Shown piece by piece: positions 25,349-35,215 of a stretch of 64,000 nucleotides of DNA (position 1 is its first letter; the number at the start of each line of letters is the position of its first letter). Made by a program: the position numbers and the translations under genes. Location: assembly GCA_913031435.1 (NCBI GenBank), contig CAJWFD010000001.1, forward strand, positions 46,215-110,214, given 5' to 3'. The notes beneath the pieces were generated by a model that was not told the DNA's origin, did not search any database, and saw only the letters and a program-made list of their open reading frames with translations. Source of the stretch: an uncultured Cryomorphaceae bacterium. GTDB taxonomy: Bacteria; Bacteroidota; Bacteroidia; Flavobacteriales; Schleiferiaceae.

Positions 25349-28345
25349 ATGACAGAGAATAATAAATATTGGAGAGGAATTGAAGATCAATCCAATCCAG
25401 AGCTTACCCAAAAGCTCGCTCAAAACGAATTCTCTCAGGAGGTTTCAGGCGCTGAGTTTTTAGGTAATGACGACGTTGCAGAAACAGAAACTTCGCGTCG
25501 TGATTTCTTAAAATTCATGGGATTCTCAACAGCTGCTGCAACCTTAGCAGCTTGTGAGGCACCTATTATCGAGAGTATTCCTTACGTAGTAAAACCGGAT
25601 AGCTTGACACCAGGTATGCCGTCGTTTTACGCCACTTCTTTCTTTGACGGGATGGACTTCGCCTCTGTGTTGATTAAAACTAGAGAGGGTAGACCAATTA
25701 AAGTGGAGCCGAATACTGACGCACCGTTTAATGGTGTCACTAATGCACGTGCCCAGGCATCAGTCTTGAGTTTATATGATGGGGCTCGCTTACGTGCTCC
25801 TAAAATCGATGGTGAAACAGCTTCTTGGGACGGTGCTTTAGCTGCTGCTAGGAATATGATCACCACAAACAGTGTACTTCTTTCGGGCACTGTTCTATCA
25901 CCTGCTCTATCATCTGCGATTGCCCGTTTAGGTATACGTCATGTTACTCTTGACGCCGTTAGCCAAAGTGCACGCTTGGATGTATATGAGAGTTTATCAG
26001 GTAGACGCGGTCTTCCTCTAATTGAATTAAAGCACGCTCAAACAGTCGTTTCTGTTGGAGCAGACTTCTTGGGAGACTGGAGTGGTCAAAATATGGATGC
26101 CGCTTATGCAATTAGCCGCAAACCTGGAAAGGGAATGCTGCGCCACATTCAAGCAGAGGCAGGCCTTTCTGTTTCAGGTTCAAATGCTGATGTAAGAATT
26201 AAGGCCCGCGTTTCTGAATATGAGGCAATTCTCGCGAATTTATATAATGCTGTTGCATCCTCTAAGGGGTTGGCTTCTGTTAAAGCACCGTCCCTAAGAT
26301 CGGATATTTCAGGTGCCATTAAAAACGCAGCCAACGAGTTACTAGAGGCTGGGAACGGTGCACTGGTGCTGAACGGTTTAAACACAGATACTGCAGAGCG
26401 TTTGACATTGGCCATTAACCTTGGTTTAGAGTCAAAGGCTTTCAACACCTCTAAGCTTATATATTCTGCTCAGGGAGACGATAAAGCATTTGCTCAATTA
26501 GTCAAGGACTCGAATGACGGTTTGGTCGATACGCTCATTACACTAGACGTTAATCCTGTTTATTCAGCACCAGAATTGTCGTTAGAGAAACTTGCGGTTA
26601 TAAGTCTTGCAGATCGTGAGGATGAAACTGCAACTGGAGCGAATGTCGCTTTGCCAATGAGTCATTATTTAGAGTCATGGGCAGATTTTAGTGTTAGTGA
26701 CGGGATGTATGCGGTGGGTCAACCTACAATAAGTCCTTTATTCGATAGTAAGTCATCCGTTGAGGTTATTAATGCTTTATCTGGCGGTTCTGAATCTGCT
26801 AAACAACTAATCAAGACAAGCGCTTCACTTCATGCATCGAGCATGGCATGGAATGCTTTGCTTCATGATGGTTATGCGAAAACTGAAATTACAACGACTA
26901 GTTCCATGGACGCATTAATGCTGGACGTTAGTTCCCTAAGCGTTGCGAAACCAGCTACTGGGTTAGAGTTCTATACTTACACGAAAACAGGTATGGGTGC
27001 TGGGTCAAACGCTAACAATCCTTGGACTTATGAATTACCTGATCCTATAACCCGTTTATCATGGGACAACTACATCGTAATGTCGGCTGCAGATGCAGTC
27101 GAAATTGGCGTTGAAGTGGCTCCAGAGTCTAATGGTTCTATGAATGGAACAACGATCAACCTTACCGTTGATGGTAACACCATAGAGAATGTACCTGTTT
27201 GGATTCAGCCGGGTCAGACTCAAGGAACTTTAGGATTAGCGATTGGTTTCGGTAGAACTAAGGTTGGAAAAGTAGGTAACGGGGTTGGCGTAAATTCAAA
27301 CATATTGTTGAATTCCTCCACGGAACTGTCCACAGAAGTTACAGCAATAGCATCTGAGTTAGAGCATGGTTTTGCCTCGGTTCAGTTAGCTCACACTATG
27401 ATGGGACGTAAAATCGTCAATGAGGTTTCGCTACCGACCTTCCTGAGTGTTGCTTCTACCGAGTGGAATGAAAAGCCTACGTATGAATCGCACAAGGGGC
27501 CTCTAACAGCATTTGAGGCAAACCTATGGGATGATCACGATCACGAAACTTCACACATGTGGAACATGTCTATTGACTTGAACTCGTGTACAGGTTGTGG
27601 TGCTTGTGTTGTTGCTTGTTCTCTTGAGAATAATGTCCCAGTTGTCGGAAAAGACGAGGTTAGAAGACACCGTGATATGCACTGGTTAAGAATTGACCGT
27701 TACTACTCTTCTGATATGACGAAGGAAGTTGCAGAAGAAGAAGGTACTAGCGCCATTCAGAAATACGCTAAAATGGAGATTCCTTCGGAGAGTCCTTCTG
27801 TAGTATTTCAGCCTGTGATGTGTCAGCACTGTAACCATGCTCCTTGTGAAACAGTTTGTCCAGTTGGAGCGACAGTTCACTCGCGTGAGGGTTTGAATCA
27901 TATGGCTTATAACCGCTGTATAGGCACACGTTATTGTGCAAATAACTGTCCTTATAAAGTGAGACGTTTTAACTGGTTCAACTACAAGGGCAATGAAAAA
28001 TTTGCTGACGTAAACCCATCACAAGATGATTATGGTCGTATGGTGTTAAATCCAGATGTAACAGTCCGTGCGCGTGGTGTGATTGAAAAGTGTTCTTTAT
28101 GTATCCAGAGAATCCAATTAGGTAAGTTGGAGGCAAAGAAAGATAGTAGAATGTTAGAAGATGGTGAATTTACAACTGCTTGTGCTCAGGCATGTGGAAG
28201 TAACGGGATAGTTTTCGGTGATGTAAACAACCCTAAAAGTAAAATAACACAACTCAAACAAGAGGAACGTGCTTATCATTTACTGGAAGAAGTTGGAACG
28301 CAGCCAAGCGTCTTTTATCAGACGAAAGTTAGAAATAGAGCTTAA
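25349..28345 (+). CDS. actB: alternative complex III subunit B, molybdopterin-type and Fe-S protein
   Basis: The 998-residue periplasmic subunit carries a Tat-type leader (SRRDFLK at residues 49-55, well inside the protein as usual for ActB) and a large domain of the molybdopterin oxidoreductase fold that in ACIII holds no cofactor. The C-terminal part is a ferredoxin-like domain with four cysteine clusters: CTGCGACVVAC (about 747), CQHCNHAPCETVCP, CIGTRYCANNCP and CSLCIQRIQ...CAQACG. These Fe-S clusters pass electrons from the quinol site in ActC to the hemes of ActA. It follows actA by 12 bases. Confidence 0.93.
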   Translation: MTENNKYWRGIEDQSNPELTQKLAQNEFSQEVSGAEFLGNDDVAETETSRRDFLKFMGFSTAAATLAACEAPIIESIPYVVKPDSLTPGMPSFYATSFFDGMDFASVLIKTREGRPIKVEPNTDAPFNGVTNARAQASVLSLYDGARLRAPKIDGETASWDGALAAARNMITTNSVLLSGTVLSPALSSAIARLGIRHVTLDAVSQSARLDVYESLSGRRGLPLIELKHAQTVVSVGADFLGDWSGQNMDAAYAISRKPGKGMLRHIQAEAGLSVSGSNADVRIKARVSEYEAILANLYNAVASSKGLASVKAPSLRSDISGAIKNAANELLEAGNGALVLNGLNTDTAERLTLAINLGLESKAFNTSKLIYSAQGDDKAFAQLVKDSNDGLVDTLITLDVNPVYSAPELSLEKLAVISLADREDETATGANVALPMSHYLESWADFSVSDGMYAVGQPTISPLFDSKSSVEVINALSGGSESAKQLIKTSASLHASSMAWNALLHDGYAKTEITTTSSMDALMLDVSSLSVAKPATGLEFYTYTKTGMGAGSNANNPWTYELPDPITRLSWDNYIVMSAADAVEIGVEVAPESNGSMNGTTINLTVDGNTIENVPVWIQPGQTQGTLGLAIGFGRTKVGKVGNGVGVNSNILLNSSTELSTEVTAIASELEHGFASVQLAHTMMGRKIVNEVSLPTFLSVASTEWNEKPTYESHKGPLTAFEANLWDDHDHETSHMWNMSIDLNSCTGCGACVVACSLENNVPVVGKDEVRRHRDMHWLRIDRYYSSDMTKEVAEEEGTSAIQKYAKMEIPSESPSVVFQPVMCQHCNHAPCETVCPVGATVHSREGLNHMAYNRCIGTRYCANNCPYKVRRFNWFNYKGNEKFADVNPSQDDYGRMVLNPDVTVRARGVIEKCSLCIQRIQLGKLEAKKDSRMLEDGEFTTACAQACGSNGIVFGDVNNPKSKITQLKQEERAYHLLEEVGTQPSVFYQTKVRNRA

Positions 28346-28361
28346 TAAACAAGAAAGCGAC

Positions 28362-29750
28362 ATGCATTACGAATCGCCTATTAGAAACCCGCTAATTCTT
28401 GGTGACAAGTCTTACTCAGACATCACCAACGATATTGCGAGACCAGTAGAGTCCAAAGCCCCACGTTTGTGGTGGATTGCATTCTCTATCGCATTCATCA
28501 TGTTCCTTTGGGGCGTTGGATGTATCCTATATACGATCGGCACCGGTATTGGTGTTTGGGGATTGAACAAGACCGTTGATTGGGCTTGGGACATTACCAA
28601 CTTTGTTTGGTGGGTAGGTATTGGCCATGCCGGTACGCTCATTTCTGCCGTCTTATTGCTGTTCCGTCAGAAGTGGCGAATGGCGATCAATCGTTCCGCT
28701 GAGGCAATGACGATTTTCTCTGTCATTCAAGCAGGTTTGTTCCCATTGATTCACATGGGACGTATTTGGATGGCGTTTTGGGTAATGCCTATTCCTAACC
28801 AGTTTGGTTCTTTATGGGTAAACTTTAATTCCCCTCTGTTGTGGGATGTATTTGCTATTTCGACTTATTTGACCGTAAGTGCTGTCTTCTGGTATGTTGG
28901 TTTGATTCCCGATTTTGCGATGATTCGCGATCGTGCTATCAATCCAGTACAGAAGCATATTTACAAGATATTGTCATTTGGTTGGGGAGGTAAAGCCAAG
29001 CATTGGCAACGTTTCGAAGAAGTTTCTTTAGTACTCGCTGGACTAGCAACTCCTTTAGTATTATCTGTTCACACTATTGTATCGTTTGATTTTGCTACCT
29101 CGGTCATTCCGGGTTGGCACACCACCATATTCCCACCTTACTTTGTTGCTGGAGCTATTTTCTCGGGTTTTGCAATGGTTCAGACCTTACTGCTGATTGT
29201 TCGGAAAATCTTTAAGATGGAGGATTACATCAATATTGAGCACATCGAAATGATGAATATCGTCATCATGTTAACGGGTTCTATTGTTGGTGTTGCTTAC
29301 ATCACAGAACTGTTTGTTGCTTGGTATTCGGGAGTGGAATATGAACAGTATGCCTTCTTGAATAGGGCAACGGGTCCATATTGGTGGGCCTATTGGTCCA
29401 TGATGACCTGTAATGTTTTCTCACCTCAACTGATGTGGTCTAAAAAATTACGAACGAATCTCGTCTTCACATTCGTGATTTCGATTGTAGTTAATATTGG
29501 TATGTGGTTTGAGCGTTTCGTGATTATCGTTACCTCAATTCACAGAGATTATTTGCCATCGTCATGGTCAATGTTCTCTCCAACTTTTGTGGACATTGGT
29601 ATTTTTATTGGTACCATAGGCTTCTTCTTTGTATTGTTCCTCCTTTATGCTCGTTCATTCCCTGTAATTGCGCAGGCAGAATTGAAGACTATATTAAAGT
29701 CATCGGGCGAGAACTTCAAAAAACACCACGGCGACCATGGGACACACTAA
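28362..29750 (+). CDS. actC: alternative complex III subunit C, NrfD-like quinol-binding membrane protein
   Basis: A polytopic membrane protein (462 residues, about ten helices) of the NrfD/PsrC family. It begins MHYESPIRNPLILGD; a frame to 28269 exists but overlaps actB and is not used. Conserved regions include WWVGIGHAGTLISAVLLLFRQ and FPLIHMGRIW, typical of the ACIII quinol-oxidising subunit. It sits beneath ActB in the complex. Its last 14 bases overlap the start of actD, implying coupled translation. Confidence 0.93.
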   Translation: MHYESPIRNPLILGDKSYSDITNDIARPVESKAPRLWWIAFSIAFIMFLWGVGCILYTIGTGIGVWGLNKTVDWAWDITNFVWWVGIGHAGTLISAVLLLFRQKWRMAINRSAEAMTIFSVIQAGLFPLIHMGRIWMAFWVMPIPNQFGSLWVNFNSPLLWDVFAISTYLTVSAVFWYVGLIPDFAMIRDRAINPVQKHIYKILSFGWGGKAKHWQRFEEVSLVLAGLATPLVLSVHTIVSFDFATSVIPGWHTTIFPPYFVAGAIFSGFAMVQTLLLIVRKIFKMEDYINIEHIEMMNIVIMLTGSIVGVAYITELFVAWYSGVEYEQYAFLNRATGPYWWAYWSMMTCNVFSPQLMWSKKLRTNLVFTFVISIVVNIGMWFERFVIIVTSIHRDYLPSSWSMFSPTFVDIGIFIGTIGFFFVLFLLYARSFPVIAQAELKTILKSSGENFKKHHGDHGTH

Positions 29751-30270
29751 ACACAATCCAATTATACGCGCCATCTTTAATGATGATGACATTGTTTTAG
29801 ACGCAGTAAAAGACTTGCGTGCTAATGGATACAACGTGAGCGAAGTTTATTCTCCATTCCCTATTCATGGTTTGGATGAGGCATTGGGACTGAAAAGAAC
29901 TCGTTTGTCTACCGCTGCGTTCTTTTACGGCTTGGTGGGGTTATTTTTCTCATCATGGTTGACCTATTATACTATGATCATGGACTGGCCTCAGAACATT
30001 GGCGGAAAGCCAAATGCGATGTGGTTTTTAAATATGCCATCTTTCGTTCCAGTAATGTTTGAGCTTACCGTGTTTTTTGCCGCACACCTGATGTGTTGGT
30101 CGTATTTCGCTGTAAACGGTTTATATCCCGGAGCAAAAGCTCAGAATCCAGATCCGCGCACAACAGATGATCACTTCCTAATGGAGGTAGAACTGGAAGG
30201 TGAGGAAACGGATTTGACAGCCAAACTACAAGAGTTAGGTGCATTAGAAATATCTAAAATAGAAGCTTAG
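29737..30270 (+). CDS. actD: alternative complex III subunit D (DUF3341)
   Basis: 177 residues of the DUF3341 family. An N-terminal soluble part (VLDAVKDLRANGYNVSEVYSPFPIHGL) is followed by two membrane helices, the usual ActD plan of a small cytoplasmic domain plus hairpin. It has no cofactor motif and is a structural subunit. The start at 29737 overlaps actC by 14 bases and the next gene begins four bases after its stop. Confidence 0.92.
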   Translation: MGHTKHNPIIRAIFNDDDIVLDAVKDLRANGYNVSEVYSPFPIHGLDEALGLKRTRLSTAAFFYGLVGLFFSSWLTYYTMIMDWPQNIGGKPNAMWFLNMPSFVPVMFELTVFFAAHLMCWSYFAVNGLYPGAKAQNPDPRTTDDHFLMEVELEGEETDLTAKLQELGALEISKIEA

Positions 30271-30273
30271 CTT

Positions 30274-30834
30274 ATGAAGCGTATTACTTTCGTTATCGTT
30301 TTAGCAGCTTCAGCAATCATCGCTAGCTGTAATACAGACTCCACTACTCCAGGGTACACATACTTTGATGATATGTACCAGAGTCCTTCACTAGAGACGT
30401 ATGAGCCATCAGCGATCTTTGCTAACGGACTAAGTGCTCAGTTGCCCGTAGAAGGAACTGTTCCTAGAGGTTACCATCCCTATGAATATGCAAATTCTAC
30501 AGAGGGCTATGAATCTGCACGCACGGGCCTTATGGCACCGGAAGAATTCATGGGTGAATTAGGATTACAGGAAGGTGAAGATCTCTACAATATTTTTTGT
30601 GATCATTGTCATGGTGAAAAGGGAGATGGGAATGGTCCTTTAGTGATGCAAGAGAAAATTCTAGGTGTGCCTTCATATGCTGCTTCGAGATTACCTGATA
30701 TTACGCCAGGTTCAATGTACCACGTGATTATGCATGGTAAAGGAATAATGGGTTCTCATGCTTCACAATTGACGTATGATGAGCGTTGGAAAATCATTCG
30801 CTATGTTGTGAAACTTAGAGAAGATCAAGAATAA
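30274..30834 (+). CDS. actE: alternative complex III subunit E, monoheme cytochrome c lipoprotein
   Basis: 186 residues; signal peptide with lipobox IIASC (Cys about 19), then one heme-binding CDHCH followed by GEKGDGNGP, and a likely axial Met in GKGIMGSHASQL. It is the lipid-anchored cytochrome c of ACIII that accepts electrons from ActA and passes them toward the oxidase. The presence of this gene beside the N-terminal cytochrome domain of ActA means the complex has seven c-type hemes in total. Confidence 0.92.
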   Translation: MKRITFVIVLAASAIIASCNTDSTTPGYTYFDDMYQSPSLETYEPSAIFANGLSAQLPVEGTVPRGYHPYEYANSTEGYESARTGLMAPEEFMGELGLQEGEDLYNIFCDHCHGEKGDGNGPLVMQEKILGVPSYAASRLPDITPGSMYHVIMHGKGIMGSHASQLTYDERWKIIRYVVKLREDQE

Positions 30835-30848
30835 AACCGTTGAAGACA

Positions 30849-32270
30849 ATGTTTGAGTTTAGTTCAAAAGCAAAACAGTTCGCAATCGCACTTACACTAG
30901 TAGGTGCTATCCTATGGTTAGTTGGATACGCCCTTAATGGACCATCTTCTAGCGAAGGCGATCACGGTAGCGAAGCGCATGCAACCGAAATGCATGAGGC
31001 CGCGGGTCACGATTCACACGCTGAAGATAACCACGTTGATCATAGTGCTCATGATGATGAAGCCCATGGAGATTACCCTGGTGAAGCACATGCGGCGATG
31101 ATTGAGGCGAGTATGGATGATTCACATGGTGGAATTCACAGTGATCATGATGCGCATGCAGAACACGAAGCCCATCAAATTGCAAATCGACCGTGGTCGG
31201 CACTCTATGTAGCGGCGTTCTTTTTCCTAGGCCTAGGCTTAGGTCAGTTGTTCTTCTTAGGGCTTCAATATGTAGCTCAGGTAGGATGGTCCGCAGGTAT
31301 ACTTAGAATTATGGAGGCTCAGGCGTTCGCGATAGTCATACCCTTAATAGCTATTGCTATTATTGGTTTATTAGGTATTGGACACGTACATCATATGTTC
31401 CACTGGTTGTTAGAAGGTATTGACGAGGTTGGTCATCCAAATTATGACAGCCTTATCGCTGATAAAACAAGCTATCTAAATCCCGTATTCTTCATGATCC
31501 GCATCGTGATATACATGACTGGATGGATATGGGCGGCGAAAACATTACGCAAGAATTCTTTGCTGTCTGACAGCGGGGATGGATTGGCAATGTGGAAAAA
31601 GAACCGTGGAGTAGCTGCGGCCTTTACAGTATTTTACGCGGTGACCTCATCGACGTCTGCTTGGGACATGATTATGTCGATTGATACACACTGGTTCTCT
31701 ACACTATTTGGATGGTATACCTTCTCAGGAATGTTTGTAAGCTCATTCGCAGCCTTGATTCTTTTGACTTTATATGTTAAAAGCAAGGGACTGGCAGATT
31801 GGATCAATGAAAATCATCTTCATGACTTAGGTAAATTCATGTTTGCTTTTTCTGTATTCTGGACGTATTTATGGTTCTCCCAGTTCGTTCTTATTTGGTA
31901 TGCAAATATTCCGGAAGAGGTGACCTACTACATGCAAAGATTTGACGAATACAAAGTGCCATTCTTTACCATGGTTAGTTTGAATTTTATCTTCCCAGTT
32001 TTAGCCGTTTTGAGCCGTCCTGCCAAGCGTGTTCCCGGAACATTGATCATGGCAGCAGTATTTGTACTTGTAGGCCATTATATGGATCATTACATTATGG
32101 TTATGCCTGGTACAGTTGGTGACCATTACGGTTTTGGTCTGTTGGAATTGGGAGCCATACTATTCTTCGCTGGTTTATTCATCATGGTTGTATTTAGAAG
32201 CTTAGCTTCAGCACCATTGTTGCATAAGAATCATCCAATGATTACAGAGTCGAAGTATTTCCAACAATAA
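30849..32270 (+). CDS. actF: alternative complex III subunit F, with histidine-rich loop
   Basis: Second NrfD-like membrane subunit of ACIII, about ten helices, 473 residues. The ATG at 30849 is chosen; a TTG at 30840 is possible. Between the first helix (about 10-30) and the second (about 115) lies an insertion of about 75 residues containing 16 His and many Asp/Glu (His at 39, 44, 49, 54, 57, 62, 65, 68, 73, 81, 93, 97, 100, 103, 106 and 109). This could bind metal or buffer protons. The remaining protein shows normal ActF blocks (HMFHWLLEG, SAWDMIMSIDTHWFSTL). Confidence 0.92.
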   Translation: MFEFSSKAKQFAIALTLVGAILWLVGYALNGPSSSEGDHGSEAHATEMHEAAGHDSHAEDNHVDHSAHDDEAHGDYPGEAHAAMIEASMDDSHGGIHSDHDAHAEHEAHQIANRPWSALYVAAFFFLGLGLGQLFFLGLQYVAQVGWSAGILRIMEAQAFAIVIPLIAIAIIGLLGIGHVHHMFHWLLEGIDEVGHPNYDSLIADKTSYLNPVFFMIRIVIYMTGWIWAAKTLRKNSLLSDSGDGLAMWKKNRGVAAAFTVFYAVTSSTSAWDMIMSIDTHWFSTLFGWYTFSGMFVSSFAALILLTLYVKSKGLADWINENHLHDLGKFMFAFSVFWTYLWFSQFVLIWYANIPEEVTYYMQRFDEYKVPFFTMVSLNFIFPVLAVLSRPAKRVPGTLIMAAVFVLVGHYMDHYIMVMPGTVGDHYGFGLLELGAILFFAGLFIMVVFRSLASAPLLHKNHPMITESKYFQQ

Positions 32271-32289
32271 TTAGAAAAGACATCTAATA

Positions 32290-33315
32290 ATGAGTACAAT
32301 ATCAATCATAGTTTTATTAGTTCTTGTTGTCTTGACGATTGTTCAAGTAATGAGAATTTCAGAAATCTCATCTGAGATCCAAAAGGGTAAGGATAACGAG
32401 GTCACTGAAAAGGACAACAATACCCAGGGTACGCTCATGCTTATCGTAGGTTTTGGTTTTGTTATCAGTGTAATAGTGATGTATATCGTTTGGGGCAGAT
32501 TGTCTTTACCTGAATCAGCATCAGTTCACGGTAGTGAGATCGATAGTTTGTGGAATTTGAGCATGTTGATCATCAACATCGTTTTCTTCATTGTACAACC
32601 TATTCTCTTCTATTTTGCTTTTAAATACAGAGGAAAAAAGGGAACAAAAGCAGTGTACTATGAGCACAACAATAAATTAGAATTATTCTGGACGGTAGTT
32701 CCAGCGCTTGCATTGGCTGTATTGATTATCTGGGGTTTGAATGTGTGGAGCACACTCATGATGCCTGAGAATGAAGAGGAGCCAATTTTAGTAGAGGTTT
32801 ACGCACAACAGTTCAATTGGACGGTGCGTTACAGCGGTGGTGATAACGTGTTGGGTTACGCAACAGTGCATGAAATAGCAGGTGGTAATATATTGGGTGT
32901 GGATATGAAAGATCCTGCGTCTATTGATGATATCATTGCTAAGGAGTTGCATTTACCAGTAGGGCAGCCGATCAAGTTTTTGTTCCGTTCGCAAGATGTT
33001 ATACATTCTGCGTACTTCCCACATTTTCGTGCTCAGATGAATTGTGTACCAGGAGCGATCACGCAATTTCAATTTACGCCGAGCATAACAACAGCTGAAA
33101 TTCGACAGAACAAAGATGTAAAAGATCATGTTGAAGAAGTAAATGAAATTAGAAAAGCCAAGGGGGAAGACGTTTGGGATTTCAACTATATCCTTCTCTG
33201 TAATAAGATTTGTGGTGCTGCGCATTACAATATGCAGATGGACATCATCGTCGAGACCGAGGACGAGTTTAATGCTTGGTTAAAGGAACAGAAGACGGTC
33301 GCAGAGACTTTGTAA
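32290..33315 (+). CDS. coxB: cytochrome c oxidase subunit II
   Basis: 341 residues: an N-terminal helix and a second membrane hairpin (about 50-120), then the cupredoxin domain with the binuclear CuA site. Ligands are visible in CNKICGAAHYNM (Cys304, Cys308, His312, Met315) with the earlier His in VIHSAYFPHF. There is no C-terminal cytochrome c domain, so it is an aa3-type rather than caa3-type subunit. It lies between actF and coxA, placing the acceptor oxidase in one operon with ACIII. Confidence 0.95.
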   Translation: MSTISIIVLLVLVVLTIVQVMRISEISSEIQKGKDNEVTEKDNNTQGTLMLIVGFGFVISVIVMYIVWGRLSLPESASVHGSEIDSLWNLSMLIINIVFFIVQPILFYFAFKYRGKKGTKAVYYEHNNKLELFWTVVPALALAVLIIWGLNVWSTLMMPENEEEPILVEVYAQQFNWTVRYSGGDNVLGYATVHEIAGGNILGVDMKDPASIDDIIAKELHLPVGQPIKFLFRSQDVIHSAYFPHFRAQMNCVPGAITQFQFTPSITTAEIRQNKDVKDHVEEVNEIRKAKGEDVWDFNYILLCNKICGAAHYNMQMDIIVETEDEFNAWLKEQKTVAETL

Positions 33316-33340
33316 TAAGGCGTAATAAGAAAGAAGATAT

Positions 33341-35140
33341 ATGTCAACTACATCGACGACAAAAAACAATCACTTCCAGGATCATTTAATGGAAGAGCAC
33401 CACAAAGAGACCTTCGTTTCGAAGTACATTTTCTCTTTGGATCACAAAATGATTGGAAAGCAGTTCCTCATAACTGGTATGATCATGGGGATTATAGGCG
33501 TAATGATGTCTATGTTATTCAGGTTGGAACTTGCTTATCCTGAGCAGAGCTTTCCTATTTTGGAATTTTTCTTAGGAAAATGGGCACCTGATGGCGTCAT
33601 GGATCCTAACATTTATTTGGCACTTGTAACCATCCACGGTACCATCATGGTATTTTTCGTGTTGACTGCGGGACTGTCAGGTACCTTTTCAAATTTACTT
33701 ATCCCATTGCAGATTGGTGCACGCGATATGGCATCAGGTTTCATGAATGCTTTGTCTTACTGGTTCTTTTTTGTAAGCTCAGTTATTATGGTAGCTTCAT
33801 TATTCGTTGAAGCAGGGCCTGCAGCTGCGGGTTGGACCGTTTACCCGCCTCTTTCCGCCTTGCCTCAGGCGATGCCTGGGTCTGGTATGGGAATGACCCT
33901 TTGGTTGATTTCTATGACTTTGTTCATCGTGTCCTCATTGCTAGGTTCACTAAACTACATTGTCACGGTTATGAACATGCGTACTAAGGGGATGACTATG
34001 ACTCGTTTGCCATTGACCATATGGGCCTTCTTGACCACTGCCGTTCTGGGTGTTTTATCCTTTCCTGTATTATTGAGTGCCGCTTTACTGTTGATGTTTG
34101 ATCGTATGCTAGGCACCTCATTTTATCTAAGTGATATTTTCATTGGAGGAGAGGTTTTGAGCTATAGTGGTGGTTCACCAGTACTCTATCAACACCTTTT
34201 CTGGTTCCTAGGTCACCCAGAAGTATATATTATTTTATTGCCTGCATTGGGAATTTCTTCTGAAGTCATTGCCACCAACTCACGCAAGCCCATTTTCGGT
34301 TACCGTGCTATGGTAGGTTCTATTCTTGCCATTGCGTTCTTGAGCTTTATTGTTTGGGGTCATCATATGTTCATTACGGGTATGAACCCATTTTTAGGTT
34401 CGGTATTCACCTTTACGACGCTGTTGATTGCTATCCCATCAGCTGTTAAGGCGTTTAATTATATCACGACACTCTGGAAGGGAAATATTCAGTTTACACC
34501 AGCGATGTTGTTCTCTATTGGACTGGTAAGCACCTTTGTTACAGGTGGTTTGACAGGGGTTATCTTGGGTGATTCAGCACTGGATATCAATGTGCATGAT
34601 ACCTATTTCGTTGTCGCTCACTTCCATATTGTTATGGGTCTTAGTGCTATTTTCGGGATGTACGCTGGGGTTTACCATTGGTTCCCTAAGATGTATGGTC
34701 GCATGATGAATAAGTCTATGGGATATGCACACTTTTGGTTGACTTTTATTACGGCTTATGGTGTTTTCTTCCCAATGCACTTCTTGGGCATGGCGGGCTT
34801 ACCTCGTCGCTATTACAGTAATACAGCATTTCCGATGTTTGACAACTTAGCGGACATCAATATATTAATCACCTACTTTGCGATCATAGGAGGTTCCGCC
34901 CAGCTGATATTTATATTTAATTTCTTCTACAGTATTTGGAGAGGTCCTAAGGCTACTCAAAATCCGTGGAGAGCAAACTCTTTAGAGTGGACCACCCCAG
35001 TGGAGCATGTACACGGAAACTGGCCAGGTGATGTTCCCGTTGTACATCGCTGGGCTTATGATTACTCAAAGCCAGGTGCGGAAGAAGATTTTGTTCCTCA
35101 GAATGTTCCTCTGGCCGAAGGCGAAGAAAGCGGACATTAA
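33341..35140 (+). CDS. coxA: cytochrome c oxidase subunit I
   Basis: Catalytic heme-copper oxidase subunit, 599 residues, twelve or more helices. Seen: heme a ligand region HGTIMVFFV, the CuB/cross-linked Tyr segment WFLGHPEVYI, the CuB pair in WGHHMF, and the heme ligands in HDTYFVVAHFHIVMG. The HPEVYI motif marks a type A oxidase. It is the last gene of the act-cox operon; a strong terminator follows at 35166. Subunits III and IV and assembly factors lie at 53.6-57.8 kb. Confidence 0.96.
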   Translation: MSTTSTTKNNHFQDHLMEEHHKETFVSKYIFSLDHKMIGKQFLITGMIMGIIGVMMSMLFRLELAYPEQSFPILEFFLGKWAPDGVMDPNIYLALVTIHGTIMVFFVLTAGLSGTFSNLLIPLQIGARDMASGFMNALSYWFFFVSSVIMVASLFVEAGPAAAGWTVYPPLSALPQAMPGSGMGMTLWLISMTLFIVSSLLGSLNYIVTVMNMRTKGMTMTRLPLTIWAFLTTAVLGVLSFPVLLSAALLLMFDRMLGTSFYLSDIFIGGEVLSYSGGSPVLYQHLFWFLGHPEVYIILLPALGISSEVIATNSRKPIFGYRAMVGSILAIAFLSFIVWGHHMFITGMNPFLGSVFTFTTLLIAIPSAVKAFNYITTLWKGNIQFTPAMLFSIGLVSTFVTGGLTGVILGDSALDINVHDTYFVVAHFHIVMGLSAIFGMYAGVYHWFPKMYGRMMNKSMGYAHFWLTFITAYGVFFPMHFLGMAGLPRRYYSNTAFPMFDNLADINILITYFAIIGGSAQLIFIFNFFYSIWRGPKATQNPWRANSLEWTTPVEHVHGNWPGDVPVVHRWAYDYSKPGAEEDFVPQNVPLAEGEESGH

Positions 35141-35165
35141 CGACGAGAACGTTTTTAACAATAAG

Positions 35166-35197
35166 AATCCCCTTACCGGACGGTAAGGGGATTTTTT
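35166..35197 (+). terminator. Rho-independent terminator after coxA
   Basis: Eleven-bp perfect stem ATCCCCTTACC/GGTAAGGGGAT, loop GGAC, then T6. It ends the act-cox operon immediately before ruvB. Confidence 0.9.
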
Positions 35198-35215
35198 ATG
35201 GTATTTTGTAGCATG

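Noticed and set aside
30954..31178. CAT/CAC-rich DNA as tandem repeat or CRISPR-like array
   Set aside because: It is the coding sequence for the ActF His-rich loop; there is no regular repeat-spacer unit.
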